NCBI GenBank assembly: GCA_018883285.1
Contig: VEQJ01000058.1
Coordinates: 1-6,950 of the forward strand
Length of the DNA: 6,950 bases
Reading direction: 5' to 3'
Origin: Alphaproteobacteria bacterium
Lineage (GTDB): Bacteria > Pseudomonadota > Alphaproteobacteria > CAISOG01
Shown: positions 1-5,282 of the stretch, in pieces
How positions within the stretch are numbered: position 1 is the stretch's first letter
How the letters are laid out: every line of letters begins with the position of its first letter
The notes under the pieces: model-generated
Told to the model about the DNA's origin: nothing
What the model saw: only the letters and a program-made list of their open reading frames with translations
Database searches by the model: none
Translations under genes and position numbers: made by a program

Positions 1-96
1 ACCATTGCCGATCTGGCCGCCCAGGACAGCATCGCCCAAGCCCATGTTGCCGAAGCGCTGCAATACCGCCGCCCCTTCATGACCAAGGCGGCTTAA
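1..96 (+). CDS. comM: ComM/YifB-type Mg-chelatase-like AAA+ ATPase, C-terminal end only (partial)
   Basis: The window opens inside an open frame that ends at TAA 94-96. The 31 visible residues run TIADLAAQDSIAQAHVAEAL and then QYRRPFMTKAA. An ARTIADL-like start, an acidic or polar turn, a His-x-AEAL helix and a closing QYRR are typical of the extreme C-terminus of YifB/ComM proteins. In naturally transformable bacteria these AAA+ proteins act as branch-migration helicases during DNA uptake. In other species the role is less clear. The ATPase core and the start lie outside the window, so activity cannot be judged. The gene converges on hdaA, with only 11 bases between the two stop codons. The call rests on a short match, so the family is likely but not certain. 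Confidence 0.72.
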   Translation, partial: TIADLAAQDSIAQAHVAEALQYRRPFMTKAA

Positions 97-101
97 AACC
101 T

Positions 102-120
102 AAACAGCTAAACGCTGTTT
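102..120. terminator. Bidirectional hairpin terminator overlapping the hdaA stop codon
   Basis: AAACAGC (102-108) and GCTGTTT (114-120) form a perfect 7-bp stem around the 5-base loop TAAAC. On the plus strand the right arm runs into TTTT (118-121), serving the comM-like gene. On the minus strand the left arm is followed by GGTTTT (complement of 95-100), serving hdaA. The hairpin covers the hdaA stop codon (complement of 108-110) and the codons just before it. The stem is short and AT-rich at its base, so termination strength is uncertain, but position and two-sided T-runs fit a shared intrinsic terminator for convergent genes. Confidence 0.6.
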
Positions 121-851
121 TCCAACACTTGCCGCGCTAGGGGCAGGGTGATGGGTCGCTGATGCAACAACGAATAGGCATCTAAGGCCGCCACCAATTG
201 CCCCAGGCTGGCAAAGCTGCGTTCGGTGCGCGCCAACAAATAATCCTGCAGCGCGGGATCGGGCAACAGCTGGCGGTCATTAAACAGCTTGCTTAACACC
301 TGCCGCAAATCCTGATCCCCCGGTTGACCAATCGCCGCCACCGCCATCGCCCGCACCCGCGATGCCCAATCGGCCAGGGCAAAGCCCCAGCGCGCTGCCC
401 CCTCATCCGCGACTTGCCCGGGCGCACTGCGGGCGGTTAGCAGCAGATAGCCGCCGCGCCGCTGCACCGCGTGATACAGATGCAACGCCCCCTCCTGCAT
501 GGCAAGGCTGGCCAGCTGATCGGCATCATCGATGACCACCAGCGGGCATTCCGCCGCCAGTTGCCCCAAACTGGCCGCCAGCCGTTCGGGTGCCAAATCC
601 GCCGCCCGCAACAGCTGGCCTTGCAGCTGCTCTTTCCCCGCACCGCCCTGCTCTTGCGCCGATTCCAACCAAGCCTGCGCCAGATGGGTTTTGCCGCTGG
701 CCTGTGCGCCCATCAGCACCAGTCCATGGTTCGGCCAATCCCGCCAGTTGTTTAGCCAGGTGCGGGCATCCGCCTGACAGCCAAGCGGGCAAAGGCTGGT
801 CAGGCTGTAGTCCACCGTGGTGGGCAGGGCAAAGGTCAGTTGGCGCGGCAT
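108..851 (-). CDS. hdaA: HdaA, DnaA-related regulator of replication initiation
   Basis: The 247-residue product is a DnaA domain III-like AAA+ protein without the DnaA DNA-binding domain, which is the usual size and layout for Hda/HdaA. Residues 4-10 (QLTFALP) form an N-terminal sliding-clamp binding motif. Walker A is GAQASGKT (48-55) and Walker B is LVVIDD (104-109). A sensor-I-like strand LLLTAR lies at 136-141, the ASRVR segment (163-167) is a candidate arginine finger, and KLFNDRQL with RSFASL (211-216) resembles the small lid domain. Known family members, loaded on the clamp, stimulate ATP hydrolysis by DnaA and so prevent re-initiation. The gene is last in its operon. Its ATG lies 3 bases after the preceding stop and lacks a strong Shine-Dalgarno sequence, so translational coupling is likely. 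An unusual CPLGC (21-25) sits where relatives usually carry a Cys-free segment. Confidence 0.9.
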   Translation of the reverse strand: MPRQLTFALPTTVDYSLTSLCPLGCQADARTWLNNWRDWPNHGLVLMGAQASGKTHLAQAWLESAQEQGGAGKEQLQGQLLRAADLAPERLAASLGQLAAECPLVVIDDADQLASLAMQEGALHLYHAVQRRGGYLLLTARSAPGQVADEGAARWGFALADWASRVRAMAVAAIGQPGDQDLRQVLSKLFNDRQLLPDPALQDYLLARTERSFASLGQLVAALDAYSLLHQRPITLPLARQVLENSV

Positions 852-854
852 GGC

Positions 855-2000
855 CTAAGGGGCAATAGGCCTTCTCGGCCGACGGGAAACAGGCTGGGAA
901 AGGGGGTGCGAAACACCTTGGGCAGCCGCCGCCTCAGCCATATTGTCCGCCTGGCGGCGCGCCAATAGATAGCGGATGGTGACGCCAATCACCGCCGCCA
1001 CCGGCACCGCCACCAACACGCCAACAAAACCTGCCAGCGCGCCACCCGCCATTAACGCAAAGATGATCCAGACGGGGTGCAACCCAACCCGACCGCCAAC
1101 CAGCTTGGGGGTCAGCACATAACCCTCTAACAGCTGGCCAACCACAAAAATCGCCAGCATCAGCGCGGGCAAATGCCAATCACCGCTTTGCATCCAAGCC
1201 AGGGAAAGCGCGAAAAACCCACCGCTGAGCGCCCCAACATAGGGCATAAAGGCCAACACCCCCGTCAACAGCCCCACCACCAAGCTGCTCTGAAGCCCGC
1301 CCAGGCTAAGCGCGACCATGTAGTACAGCGATAGCGCCAGGCAGACGCTGCTTTGCCCGCGCAGGAAGCCTGCCAGAGTGTTGTCCACCTCCTGCATCAA
1401 TTGGCGGATGGCGGGTGCCTGCACCGATGGCAACAGGCGGTTGACATGGGTCAACAGCAACGGCCAATCCCGCAACAGGTAAAAGGCCACCACCGGGGTA
1501 ATGACCAGCAGGCTTAGCACATTCAGCAGCGCCAGGCCGCCGCTTAACAGCTTGCCCGCCAACCCGCTTGCTACCTGCCCCGCATAGCTTAGCGCCTCGG
1601 CCGCCTGCGCCTGTGCGCCCGCCTGCAACTTGGCGAACACCTCGGGGGGCAGGGCGCGCCCCAATTGCTTGCTTAGCGGCGACAGCATCCCCTGCACCCG
1701 CGACCAATATTCGGGCAACTGGCTTAGCAGCGCGCTGATTTGCAGTTGCAGCAGCGGCAGCAGGAGCAGCAGCAGTCCCGCCACCATGCCCACCACCAAC
1801 ACCAAGCCCAACACGCATCCCAAGGGGCGGGCAATGCCCCATGCTTCCATCCGCTCAACCAGGGGGTTCAGCAGATAGGCCAAAATCAGGCTAAGCACAA
1901 AGGGCGCCAGCATCCCGCTTAATCGATACAACAACACGGCCAACAAGGCGGCGATTAACCATCCGCCCCATTCACGCCACAGCTGGCCAGGTGTTATCAT
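855..2000 (-). CDS. AI-2E/PerM family transporter-like membrane protein
   Basis: The 381-residue product is strongly hydrophobic and has the pattern of the AI-2E transporter (PerM/YdiK/TqsA) family. Likely membrane segments are at about 12-30, 32-48, 59-84, 150-176, 217-234, 236-268, 276-292 and 306-346. An amphipathic stretch at 88-148 sits between the third and fourth, as is usual for the family. The C-terminal signature is clear: YVLTPKLVGGRVGLHP (294-309), then a Gly/Ala-rich helix with GVLVAVPVAAV (327-337). The tail after 348 is basic and Pro-rich. Members have been linked to autoinducer-2 export or to ion/proton antiport, and substrate cannot be assigned here. The ATG has a good ribosome site just upstream. 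The order DUF2066, PerM-like, hdaA is a familiar alphaproteobacterial arrangement, but I see no direct functional link to HdaA. Confidence 0.9.
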   Translation of the reverse strand: MITPGQLWREWGGWLIAALLAVLLYRLSGMLAPFVLSLILAYLLNPLVERMEAWGIARPLGCVLGLVLVVGMVAGLLLLLLPLLQLQISALLSQLPEYWSRVQGMLSPLSKQLGRALPPEVFAKLQAGAQAQAAEALSYAGQVASGLAGKLLSGGLALLNVLSLLVITPVVAFYLLRDWPLLLTHVNRLLPSVQAPAIRQLMQEVDNTLAGFLRGQSSVCLALSLYYMVALSLGGLQSSLVVGLLTGVLAFMPYVGALSGGFFALSLAWMQSGDWHLPALMLAIFVVGQLLEGYVLTPKLVGGRVGLHPVWIIFALMAGGALAGFVGVLVAVPVAAVIGVTIRYLLARRQADNMAEAAAAQGVSHPLSQPVSRRPRRPIAP

Positions 2001-2007
2001 CCTTTTG

Positions 2008-2014
2008 TCCCCTT
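2008..2014 (-). promoter_or_regulatory. Ribosome binding site of the PerM-like gene
   Basis: On the minus strand AAGGGGA lies 7 bases before the ATG at 2000, inside the 16-base gap after the DUF2066 stop. A second purine run, AAAAGG, touches the start codon. This supports the chosen start and independent ribosome entry for the second gene of the operon. Confidence 0.65.
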
Positions 2015-2016
2015 GG

Positions 2017-2904
2017 TTATGGTCGATAGCGCAGGTTCAGGCCACCCGCGGCGGGCGTTACATCAAAGCGATAGGCGCTAAGCTGATCGGCGGGGCGGGT
2101 ACCGCCATTCCAATAGGCGGTCAATTCCGCCTGCGTCTGGCTTAATTTGGCGACCCGCAAGCCGTAAAGCCCTGGCACCCGTTGCAACTGCTGCTTAGCC
2201 CGCAACCAATCGACAAAATTGGCAATTTGCAGGGTCATGGCCAGCGGTTTGCCGCCCGCCGCCCCTGCGCCAGCTGCTGCACCCGCGGCGGCACCACCAA
2301 AGGCCAGATCACCTGTGGGCGCCGATGCCCGCGCCCTGGTCTGGTCATCACCCAAAGATCCGCCAGCCATTGACGAAGAAGGCGATGAAGAATGCATGGC
2401 ATGACCGCCACCGTCATCCGCAGCGCCGCCCGCAGCGCCGCCTGCGCCATCATCCCCACCGCCATCCTGATGAGCAACCGAATCGCTTATCGACAAATTG
2501 GCCTGACGCATAAAGCCGCGCACCCGCCCCTCACGGAAACTGACGGTCAGCTTGGCGCGATAGCGATTGGCGGAAATTTTTTCGTTGGCAATCTCCAACC
2601 CCTGCACCATCCGCATCAGATCGTTATCGCTAACCTTAACCCCATCGATGGATCCATCCGCAACCCCCAGATTGCGCAAAAGCTGTTGAAACGCCTGATG
2701 CTGCCCCTCATTCAGGGCTTTTTCTTTGGCAACCTCGGCGCTGTCGCTGGTCACATCGACCGCCACATCCGACACCGTGAACCGTGGGTCGGCGGCATGG
2801 GCAACCCCAATCCCCATGCCACCGCCACCCACCCCCATCAGCCCAATCGCCATCAAGGGGATCAACAAAAGTGTTCTGACAACATGTAATCGTCGTTGCA
2901 TCAT
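2017..2904 (-). CDS. Secreted DUF2066 domain protein with an internal low-complexity linker
   Basis: Taking the ATG at 2904 (an equally good ATG follows at 2901) gives 295 residues. The start is a clear signal peptide: basic RRLHVVR, a hydrophobic run TLLLIPLMAIGLMGV, then AHAAD with likely cleavage near 37-38. Residues 39-136 match the N-terminal half of DUF2066 proteins: a strand (FTVSDVAVDV), a helix with ALNEGQHQAFQQLLRNLG, then LMRMVQGLEIANEKIS and YRAKLTVSF. Residues 147-219 are Gly/Ala/Ser/Asp low complexity. Residues 220-295 resemble the family's C-terminal part (FVDWLRAKQQLQRVPGLYGLRVAKLS). The central region I would expect, with a VLVLPV-like strand and an NPWR-type motif, is missing. 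Function in the family is unknown; a periplasmic role is inferred from the signal peptide. A longer reading frame to 3066 would overlap purM and place the signal peptide internally, so I reject it. Confidence 0.8.
   Translation of the reverse strand: MMQRRLHVVRTLLLIPLMAIGLMGVGGGGMGIGVAHAADPRFTVSDVAVDVTSDSAEVAKEKALNEGQHQAFQQLLRNLGVADGSIDGVKVSDNDLMRMVQGLEIANEKISANRYRAKLTVSFREGRVRGFMRQANLSISDSVAHQDGGGDDGAGGAAGGAADDGGGHAMHSSSPSSSMAGGSLGDDQTRARASAPTGDLAFGGAAAGAAAGAGAAGGKPLAMTLQIANFVDWLRAKQQLQRVPGLYGLRVAKLSQTQAELTAYWNGGTRPADQLSAYRFDVTPAAGGLNLRYRP
2248..2466 (-). repeat. Low-complexity Gly/Ala/Ser/Asp linker with a 12-bp tandem repeat
   Basis: This stretch encodes residues 147-219 of the DUF2066 protein, almost entirely Gly, Ala, Asp and Ser, with a His/Met/Ser patch (HAMHSSSPSSSM) in the middle. 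Within it the plus-strand unit CGCAGCGCCGCC occurs twice in perfect tandem (2419-2430 and 2431-2442), encoding GGAAGGAA. The reading frame stays open throughout, and the opposite and shifted frames show no recognisable protein. The repeat suggests growth by replication slippage. Confidence 0.75.
2862..2890 (+). promoter_or_regulatory. Candidate sigma-70 type promoter for purM
   Basis: TCAACA (2862-2867) and TGTAAT (2885-2890) are separated by 17 bases and match the -35 and -10 consensus at 4 and 5 of 6 positions. Transcription would start near 2897, giving a leader of about 65 bases before purM. The elements lie inside the start of the divergent DUF2066 gene, which is plausible because only 57 bases separate the two genes. 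I found no comparably good promoter for the minus-strand operon in the gap; a GATAAA at about 2943-2948 lacks a matching -35. Confidence 0.3.
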
Positions 2905-2951
2905 CGGCCTAACTTGCGTACCAAGGAACTGTCGCATTCTTTTATCACATC

Positions 2952-2957
2952 GGAGGG
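2952..2957 (+). promoter_or_regulatory. Ribosome binding site that fixes the purM start
   Basis: GGAGGG lies 4 bases before the ATG at 2962. An upstream in-frame ATG at 2896 has no such site and would add 22 residues unlike any PurM N-terminus, so 2962 is the better start. Confidence 0.75.
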
Positions 2958-2961
2958 CAGG

Positions 2962-4053
2962 ATGACCAGTCAGAGCAACGCCGTAACCTATCGTGAAGCC
3001 GGCGTTAATGTCGATGCCGCGGAACATTTGGTGGAATTGATTAAACCCATCGTTCAACGCACCCATCGCCCTGGGGTCATGGGCGGCATTGGTGGCTTTG
3101 CCGGCCTATTTGATCTCAAGGCCTTGTCCTATCGGGATCCCCTGTTGGCCAGCACCTGTGACGGCGTCGGTACCAAGGTCAAAATCGCCGCCGCCCTGAA
3201 TCAAATGCATGAAATCGGGCTGGATCTGGTCGCCCTGAACGTTAACGACCTGCTGTGCGTTGGGGCAGAGCCCTTGTTTATGCTGGATTACTACGCCACC
3301 GGTCATTTGCGGCCACAGCTAGGTGCCGCCCTGATTGCGGGCATTGCGGAGGGGTGTCGCCAGGTCAATTGTGCCCTGCTGGGCGGTGAAAGCAGTGAGA
3401 TGCCCGGCATTTATGATGAGGATGATTTTGATGTGGCGGCTTTTGTGGTGGGCGCGGTTGAGCGCGAACACTGCCTGCCGCGGCCAACCGTCTGCGCGGG
3501 CGATGTGCTGTTGGGCTTGCCCGCCAGCGGTCTGCACAGCAACGGCTTTTCGCTGGTACGGCGGGTGATGGCCGATCACCACCTTAGCTATGATCAGCCC
3601 GCGCATTTTATGGACAGCGTTGGCGGTTCCAAACCAACCCTGGGTCAGGTGTTGTTAACCCCCACCCAAAACTATGCCCCGACCCTGTTGCCCTTGATTC
3701 AGGCGGGACGGATTAAGGCCTTGGCCAACATTACCGGCGGCGGGATTGAGGGCAATTTGCCACGCGTGCTGCCAGCAGGGGTTGAGGCGGTGGTGCAGGT
3801 GGGCAGCTGGCCACAACTGCCCATTCTGCGTTGGTTGCTGGAAACCAGTGGAATTGATGCCGCCGAAGCCGCCCGCACCTTTAACCTGGGGCTGGGCATG
3901 ATCATGGGGGTGTCGCCCGAACAAGCCGAAAGCTTGCTGGCGGAACAACCCGCCGATGGGTCAGCCCCGCTGTATCGGGTTGGCCATCTTCAGGCGGCAT
4001 CTGGCGGTAAAGTCGTTCATTTACAAGGTCTTGACCAGCTATCGATGCTATAG
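2962..4053 (+). CDS. purM: Phosphoribosylformylglycinamidine cyclo-ligase (AIR synthetase)
   Basis: PurM closes the ring of FGAM using ATP to give AIR, the fifth step of de novo purine synthesis, in the cytoplasm. The 363-residue product is slightly longer than typical bacterial PurM. It starts TYREAGVNVDAAEHLVELIK and carries the family motifs in order: GGFAGLFDL (44-52), STCDGVGTK (64-72), LNVNDLLCVGAEPLFMLDYYATG (92-114), GGESSEMPG (141-149), GLHSNGFSLVR (190-200), NITGGGIEGNLPRVLP (256-271) and FNLGLGM (307-313). All are in frame with no break. The residue before ITGGG is Asn256 where many relatives have His. The gene diverges from the DUF2066 operon. It is not followed by purN, its common partner in alphaproteobacteria. 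No strong terminator follows, so read-through into the next gene is possible. Confidence 0.96.
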   Translation: MTSQSNAVTYREAGVNVDAAEHLVELIKPIVQRTHRPGVMGGIGGFAGLFDLKALSYRDPLLASTCDGVGTKVKIAAALNQMHEIGLDLVALNVNDLLCVGAEPLFMLDYYATGHLRPQLGAALIAGIAEGCRQVNCALLGGESSEMPGIYDEDDFDVAAFVVGAVEREHCLPRPTVCAGDVLLGLPASGLHSNGFSLVRRVMADHHLSYDQPAHFMDSVGGSKPTLGQVLLTPTQNYAPTLLPLIQAGRIKALANITGGGIEGNLPRVLPAGVEAVVQVGSWPQLPILRWLLETSGIDAAEAARTFNLGLGMIMGVSPEQAESLLAEQPADGSAPLYRVGHLQAASGGKVVHLQGLDQLSML

Positions 4054-4101
4054 CGGCGCATACAACCGTCGTCTTTGCGGCGATTGGTTGGGTGGGTAGC
4101 C

Positions 4102-4130
4102 TTGCAGAAAGCTGTGGGATGCTGTAGGAT
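4102..4130 (+). promoter_or_regulatory. Weak candidate promoter upstream of the unrecognised membrane protein gene
   Basis: TTGCAG (4102-4107) and TAGGAT (4125-4130) are separated by 17 bases, matching consensus at 3 and 4 of 6 positions. A start near 4137 would leave about 11 bases before the GTG at 4148 or about 68 before the ATG at 4205. The hexamer GGATGC repeats at 4117-4122 and 4127-4132, 10 bases apart. The rest of the 94-base gap after purM shows no hairpin terminator. Confidence 0.25.
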
Positions 4131-4147
4131 GCAATTCTATTTTTTGG

Positions 4148-5197
4148 GTGAACAGCCAATTGCTGACGCGCCCTTTTGGTGGAAAACTTGCCGTTGATTT
4201 TTTGATGACCGCTTCGCATACCAATCGCAAACCGTCTTCATCCGCTGCCCCCACCGATGCGGTGGTGTTTCGGCGGAGGGTTGCCGCCCAGCTGGTTGCG
4301 TTGCAACGCGGGGGGCGAGTCGCCCAGGATGTGACGTACAGTGCCGCGGGTCAGGGGGCGGCATCCCCTGTTGCCGCTGTTGCCCACAGGCTGTATCCCG
4401 CTGGCCAGCCTGCCGCTCGGCCTGTACCCACGCCCGTTCCTTTGGCGGCCATCCCACAGGATGCCTTCGCCAACAGCAATGATATGTCCCACAGCTTGCC
4501 GCATCGATCCTATGACTGGGGTGGGGCATGGTCGGGCAAGGGCGATAACGCCAAGGGTTTGGGTTTTTGGTGGCATCGCACCCGCCCCTATCGTCTGGCG
4601 CTGCTGCTGCTGCTGTTGATCAGCGCGGGTTGGAGCAGCTATGGCTATCAATGGATTGGCGGCGCCTGCAGCACGCTGGGCGACAACGCCACCTTAGGGC
4701 GGTTGTGTCATGGCGGCTTTGGTCAGCAGGCGGCCTTTCGCAAAAGCTTGGGCTATCTGATTGGTCAGCATCAACAGCTGGTCAGCCGTGGGCAGCGTTC
4801 CACCCGCCTGACCCTGATTACCGATCCGCAACATCTGGGCTATAACCAACCCACCAATATGGCGCGGCCGCTTAGCGATCAAAATCCCCCTGATCTTAAC
4901 GGTTGGGGCTATAAGGTTGATGTGCTGCTGCCCAGTGGTCAGGGGCGCTTGCCCAGTCTGGTGCTGTATCGTGCCATCGATGATCCCCTGCTGTGCCAAC
5001 GCCTGAACAGCGCGGCTGGCCACCCCGCCGCCCCAACCAAACTGCCAACCGCTATCACCGCCTGGCAGGATGGCAGCCAGCAACCGATTGATTGGTCAAA
5101 AGCCAGCCAACAGGATGGTCGGCCATTGCCGAATCAGGGTTGCGTCGAATTGGCCGACAGCAAGCTGCTGTTTTTCCACGCCCTGCCGATACGTTAG
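4148..5197 (+). CDS. Unrecognised single-pass membrane protein with a probable periplasmic domain
   Basis: I do not recognise this 349-residue product. Residues 1-105 are polar, with a basic patch (FRRRVAAQLVALQRGGR, 41-57) and a Pro/Ala-rich stretch (84-104). One membrane segment, ALLLLLLISAGW (151-162), follows the positive HRTRPYR (143-149), suggesting a cytoplasmic N-terminus and an exported C-terminal domain. That domain (165-349) has four cysteines (174, 187, 283, 332), which could form disulfides, and the segments RLTLITDPQHLGYNQP, NGWGYKVDVLLPSGQG and GCVELADSKLLFFHALP. The start is uncertain: GTG 4148, ATG 4205 (330 residues) and ATG 4484 (237 residues, just before the membrane segment) all lack a clear ribosome site. 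It sits where purN often lies but shows no GAR-transformylase motif. A minor-pilin-like or envelope-assembly role is possible but unsupported, since no prepilin peptidase motif is visible. Confidence 0.65.
   Translation: MNSQLLTRPFGGKLAVDFLMTASHTNRKPSSSAAPTDAVVFRRRVAAQLVALQRGGRVAQDVTYSAAGQGAASPVAAVAHRLYPAGQPAARPVPTPVPLAAIPQDAFANSNDMSHSLPHRSYDWGGAWSGKGDNAKGLGFWWHRTRPYRLALLLLLLISAGWSSYGYQWIGGACSTLGDNATLGRLCHGGFGQQAAFRKSLGYLIGQHQQLVSRGQRSTRLTLITDPQHLGYNQPTNMARPLSDQNPPDLNGWGYKVDVLLPSGQGRLPSLVLYRAIDDPLLCQRLNSAAGHPAAPTKLPTAITAWQDGSQQPIDWSKASQQDGRPLPNQGCVELADSKLLFFHALPIR
4601..4615 (+). repeat. Short CTG repeat in the membrane-segment codons
   Basis: Five CTG codons in a row, followed by TTG, encode the Leu run of the single membrane segment of the unrecognised protein. 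It is probably a by-product of a Leu-rich helix with a CTG-biased codon set. A change of one unit would keep the frame and alter helix length by one residue. Confidence 0.6.
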
Positions 5198-5202
5198 CAG
5201 CG

Positions 5203-5220
5203 CCTAAGCCCCCCTAAGCC
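5203..5220. repeat. Direct repeat CCTAAGCC in the convergent intergenic gap
   Basis: CCTAAGCC occurs at 5203-5210 and 5213-5220, 10 bases apart, just after the stop codon of the unrecognised gene. The downstream GGGCTAATCC (5223-5232) can pair in part with the second copy to make a small AGCC/GGCT hairpin with a 3-base loop. No function can be assigned. Confidence 0.4.
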
Positions 5221-5247
5221 CTGGGCTAATCCCTCTTCACGCACCAT

Positions 5248-5266
5248 GCCCTTTCGAGCAGAGGGC
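5248..5266. terminator. Possible terminator hairpin between the convergent genes
   Basis: GCCCTTT and AGAGGGC can form a 7-bp stem with one T-G wobble around the loop CGAGC. It lies between the stop of the unrecognised plus-strand gene (5197) and the lpd stop (5283). The plus-strand tail is only GTTTGG, and the minus-strand side has no T-run at all, so if it works it is weak. The rest of this 85-base gap has no gene. Confidence 0.35.
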
Positions 5267-5282
5267 GTTTGGATCCAACAGG

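Noticed and set aside
1740..1790. CAG/CAGCAG-rich tract as a possible functional microsatellite
   Set aside because: It encodes the Leu-rich third membrane helix of the PerM-like protein and the units are interrupted, so protein composition explains it.
2392..2889. 165-residue open frame on the plus strand opposite the DUF2066 gene
   Set aside because: It mirrors the codon pattern of the real gene, is rich in His, Pro and Arg, and has no recognisable domain or ribosome site.
2905..3066. N-terminal extension of the DUF2066 frame by 54 residues into purM
   Set aside because: It lies antisense to the purM start, adds a non-hydrophobic leader before a clear signal peptide, and would remove the divergent intergenic gap.
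4054..4147. Riboswitch or terminator after purM
   Set aside because: I found no stable hairpin with a T-run and no conserved purine-riboswitch core in this short gap.
4137..4651. Overlapping minus-strand open frames opposite the unrecognised membrane protein gene
   Set aside because: Composition is Arg/Pro/Gln-rich as expected for shadow frames, with no domain. The plus-strand frame has a membrane helix and runs for 349 codons.
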